Assembly: GCA_036557505.1 (NCBI GenBank)
Contig: DATBHM010000298.1
Span: 1-52,279 of the forward strand
Source of the DNA: DATBHM01 sp036557505
GTDB lineage: Bacteria > Actinomycetota > UBA4738 > JACQTL01
Length of the DNA stretch: 52,279 bases
Direction of reading: 5' to 3'
Positions within the stretch are counted from its first letter, which is position 1; each line of letters begins with the position of its first letter. A program made the position numbers and the translations under genes. The notes below the pieces were generated by a model. The model was not told the origin of the DNA. It did not search any database and saw only the letters and a program-made list of their open reading frames with translations. This document shows positions 50,933 to 52,279 of this stretch, piece by piece.

Positions 50933-52279
50933 TCAATGCGTCGGGCGGTACTCCCCGAACACCCGTCGGAGCACGTCGCTGACTTCGCCCAGGGTCGCGC
51001 GGGCCTTCAGGGCGTCGCGCATCGGATGCAGCAGGTTCCCCTCGCCCCGCGCGGCTTCGTCGATCATCCGAAGGGCCTCGTCCACCGCCCGTCGGTCGCG
51101 TGACGATCGAAGCTCGCGGACCCGATCGATCTGCCGTCCGACCTCCGTCTCGTCGATCGTCTGGATCTCGACGGCCTCCTCCTCGGCCTCCCCGAACCGG
51201 TTCACGCCGACGACGACGCGGGCGCCGGACTCGACGCCCTGGTTGATGCGGTAGGCGGCGTCGGCGATCTCGTCCTGGTAGAACCCGGCCTCGATGGCGC
51301 GGACGGCGCCGCCCATGCCGTCGATCTTCTCGACGTACTCCCAGGCCCGCTGTTCGATCTCGCCGGTCAGCGACTCCACCAGGTACGAACCGCCCAGTGG
51401 GTCGGCCGAGTCGACCACGCCGCTCTCGTAGCCGAGCACCTGCTGCGTCCGCAGGGCGATCTTCACCGCGTGCTCGGTGGGAAGGGCCAGCGCCTCGTCG
51501 AACGAGTTCGTGTGCAGCGACTGCGTCCCGCCCATCACGGCGGCCAGCGCCTCGAGGGTGGTGCGGACGATGTTGTTCTCGGGCTGCTGCGCCGTCAGCG
51601 TCGCCCCGCCGGTCTGGGTGTGGAACCGCAGCATCATGCTGCGCGGATCCTTCGCGGCGAACCGCTCGCGCATGATCGTGGCCCACATGCGTCGTGCCGC
51701 CCGGAACTTCGCGACCTCCTCGAAGAAGTTCATGTGGCAGGCGAAGAAGAACGAGAGGCGAGGGCCGAACTCGTCGACCGACAGCCCCGCGTCGAGGGCC
51801 GCCTGGACGTACGCGATGCCGTCGGCCAGCGTGAACGCGACCTCCTGCACGGCCGTCGAGCCCGCCTCGCGCATGTGGTAGCCCGAGATCGAGATGGTGT
51901 TCCACCGCGGGATGCGCTCGCCGCAGTAGGCGAACAGGTCGGTGATCAGCCGCATCGACGGGCGCGGCGGGTAGATGTACGTACCGCGGGCGGCGTACTC
52001 CTTGAGGATGTCGTTCTGGACGGTGCCGCCGATGCGGTCCGGGCCGACCCCCTGCTCCTCGGCCACGAGCTCGTAGAGCAGCAGCAGGATCGCGGCCGTC
52101 GCGTTGATGGTCATCGAGGTCGTCACGCGGTCGAGCGGGATCTCGGCGAGCAGCCGCCGCATGTCGTCGATCGAGTCGATCGCCACGCCGGTCTTGCCGA
52201 CCTCGCCCTCGGCCCTGGGGTGGTCGGAATCGTAGCCCATCTGCGTCGGCAGGTCGAAGGCCACGCTGAGCCCGGTCTG
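50933..52279 (-). CDS. Methylmalonyl-CoA mutase catalytic subunit, 5' part cut off by window end
   Basis: About 448 C-terminal residues of a B12-dependent acyl-CoA mutase; the N-terminus lies beyond 52279. Substrate-barrel motifs are VAFDLPTQMGYDSDHP, YIYPPRPSMRLITDLFAYCG, WNTISISGYHMREAGSTA (SISGYH motif of methylmalonyl-CoA mutase) and TGGATLTAQQPENNIVRTTL. The protein ends at VFGEYRPTH without a B12 domain, so a separate small B12-binding subunit must exist; it is not in the window. This is a split-subunit mutase, unlike the fused MeaA-type at 13937. It converts (R)-methylmalonyl-CoA to succinyl-CoA. Confidence 0.92.
   Translation of the reverse strand, partial: QTGLSVAFDLPTQMGYDSDHPRAEGEVGKTGVAIDSIDDMRRLLAEIPLDRVTTSMTINATAAILLLLYELVAEEQGVGPDRIGGTVQNDILKEYAARGTYIYPPRPSMRLITDLFAYCGERIPRWNTISISGYHMREAGSTAVQEVAFTLADGIAYVQAALDAGLSVDEFGPRLSFFFACHMNFFEEVAKFRAARRMWATIMRERFAAKDPRSMMLRFHTQTGGATLTAQQPENNIVRTTLEALAAVMGGTQSLHTNSFDEALALPTEHAVKIALRTQQVLGYESGVVDSADPLGGSYLVESLTGEIEQRAWEYVEKIDGMGGAVRAIEAGFYQDEIADAAYRINQGVESGARVVVGVNRFGEAEEEAVEIQTIDETEVGRQIDRVRELRSSRDRRAVDEALRMIDEAARGEGNLLHPMRDALKARATLGEVSDVLRRVFGEYRPTH

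Noticed and set aside
1..52279. tRNA, rRNA, insertion sequences or prophage
   Set aside because: I saw no cloverleaf-like tRNA end, no rRNA core sequence, no transposase or integrase motif. A covariance-model scan would settle short RNAs that I could miss by eye.

Overview
The window is very GC-rich (about 70% by eye), densely packed bacterial chromosome. Several features point to an uncultured, free-living actinobacterium (Actinomycetota): an epsilon-like mini-subunit directly behind the acyl-CoA carboxylase beta gene, an NADPH:F420 oxidoreductase, large ATPase-LuxR regulators, frequent GTG/TTG starts, and many genes with a TANNNT -10 box only 6-10 bases from the start codon and no Shine-Dalgarno, which suggests leaderless mRNAs. 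I cannot place it below phylum. I see no rRNA, tRNA, CRISPR array, transposase or phage integrase. Several convergent gene pairs touch or overlap, and no stretch above 300 bases lacks a gene. The largest gap is 40768-41056 (289 bases).

Layout. 1-6261 (+) is a nearly continuous, mostly overlapping chain: acyl-CoA carboxylase beta (cut at the window edge), epsilon-like subunit, DUF2007-like protein, class III CoA-transferase, cupin, two glycosyltransferases and a SpoIIM-like membrane protein. 6349-10976 holds a small membrane protein, 3-hydroxyacyl-CoA dehydrogenase plus amidohydrolase (-), a divergent AraC regulator/LysE exporter pair and a hydrolase. 10977-15925 holds a methyltransferase with a short citrate-synthase-like (citryl-CoA lyase) protein, a receptor-like membrane protein without a kinase, and an ethylmalonyl-CoA mutase of MeaA type. 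16021-21953 (-) holds an M23 peptidase, a large FtsH-like membrane AAA protease coupled to a lipoprotein, and an acyl-CoA dehydrogenase. 22061-24481 (+) is a cNMP-binding protein, flavoprotein and CoA-binding protein operon. 24486-31817 (-) holds a cyclase-ATPase-TPR giant, a VOC protein, a secreted duplicated-domain protein, a GNAT, a bacterial PH/SHOCT protein and biotin ligase. The ligase is divergent from the biotin carboxylase/BCCP gene at 31865.

33691-45766 is the most accessory-looking part. It holds an orphan T6SS-type VgrG lacking the needle, coupled to a Tat-exported allene-oxide-cyclase-barrel protein; a lone peptide-binding lipoprotein; a divergent LuxR-type giant regulator plus a small HTH protein; and a 1569-residue secreted protein (RCC1 propeller, Fn3, GH5-like hydrolase, five Fn3, TolB-like propeller). 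A near-identical 20-bp element lies upstream of the giant regulator and again upstream of the 1569-residue protein, which suggests a shared regulatory circuit.

45776-52279 (mostly -) holds a hydrolase/F420 reductase/metallopeptidase operon, small proteins, a methyltransferase, a frameshifted lipoprotein gene, and a methylmalonyl-CoA mutase catalytic subunit cut at the right edge.

Together the carboxylase subunits, biotin ligase, two distinct B12 mutases, 3-hydroxyacyl-CoA dehydrogenase, acyl-CoA dehydrogenase, CoA-transferase and citryl-CoA lyase indicate acyl-CoA/propionate and possibly ethylmalonyl-CoA-type carbon metabolism. That pathway link is inference, because crotonyl-CoA carboxylase/reductase is not in the window.
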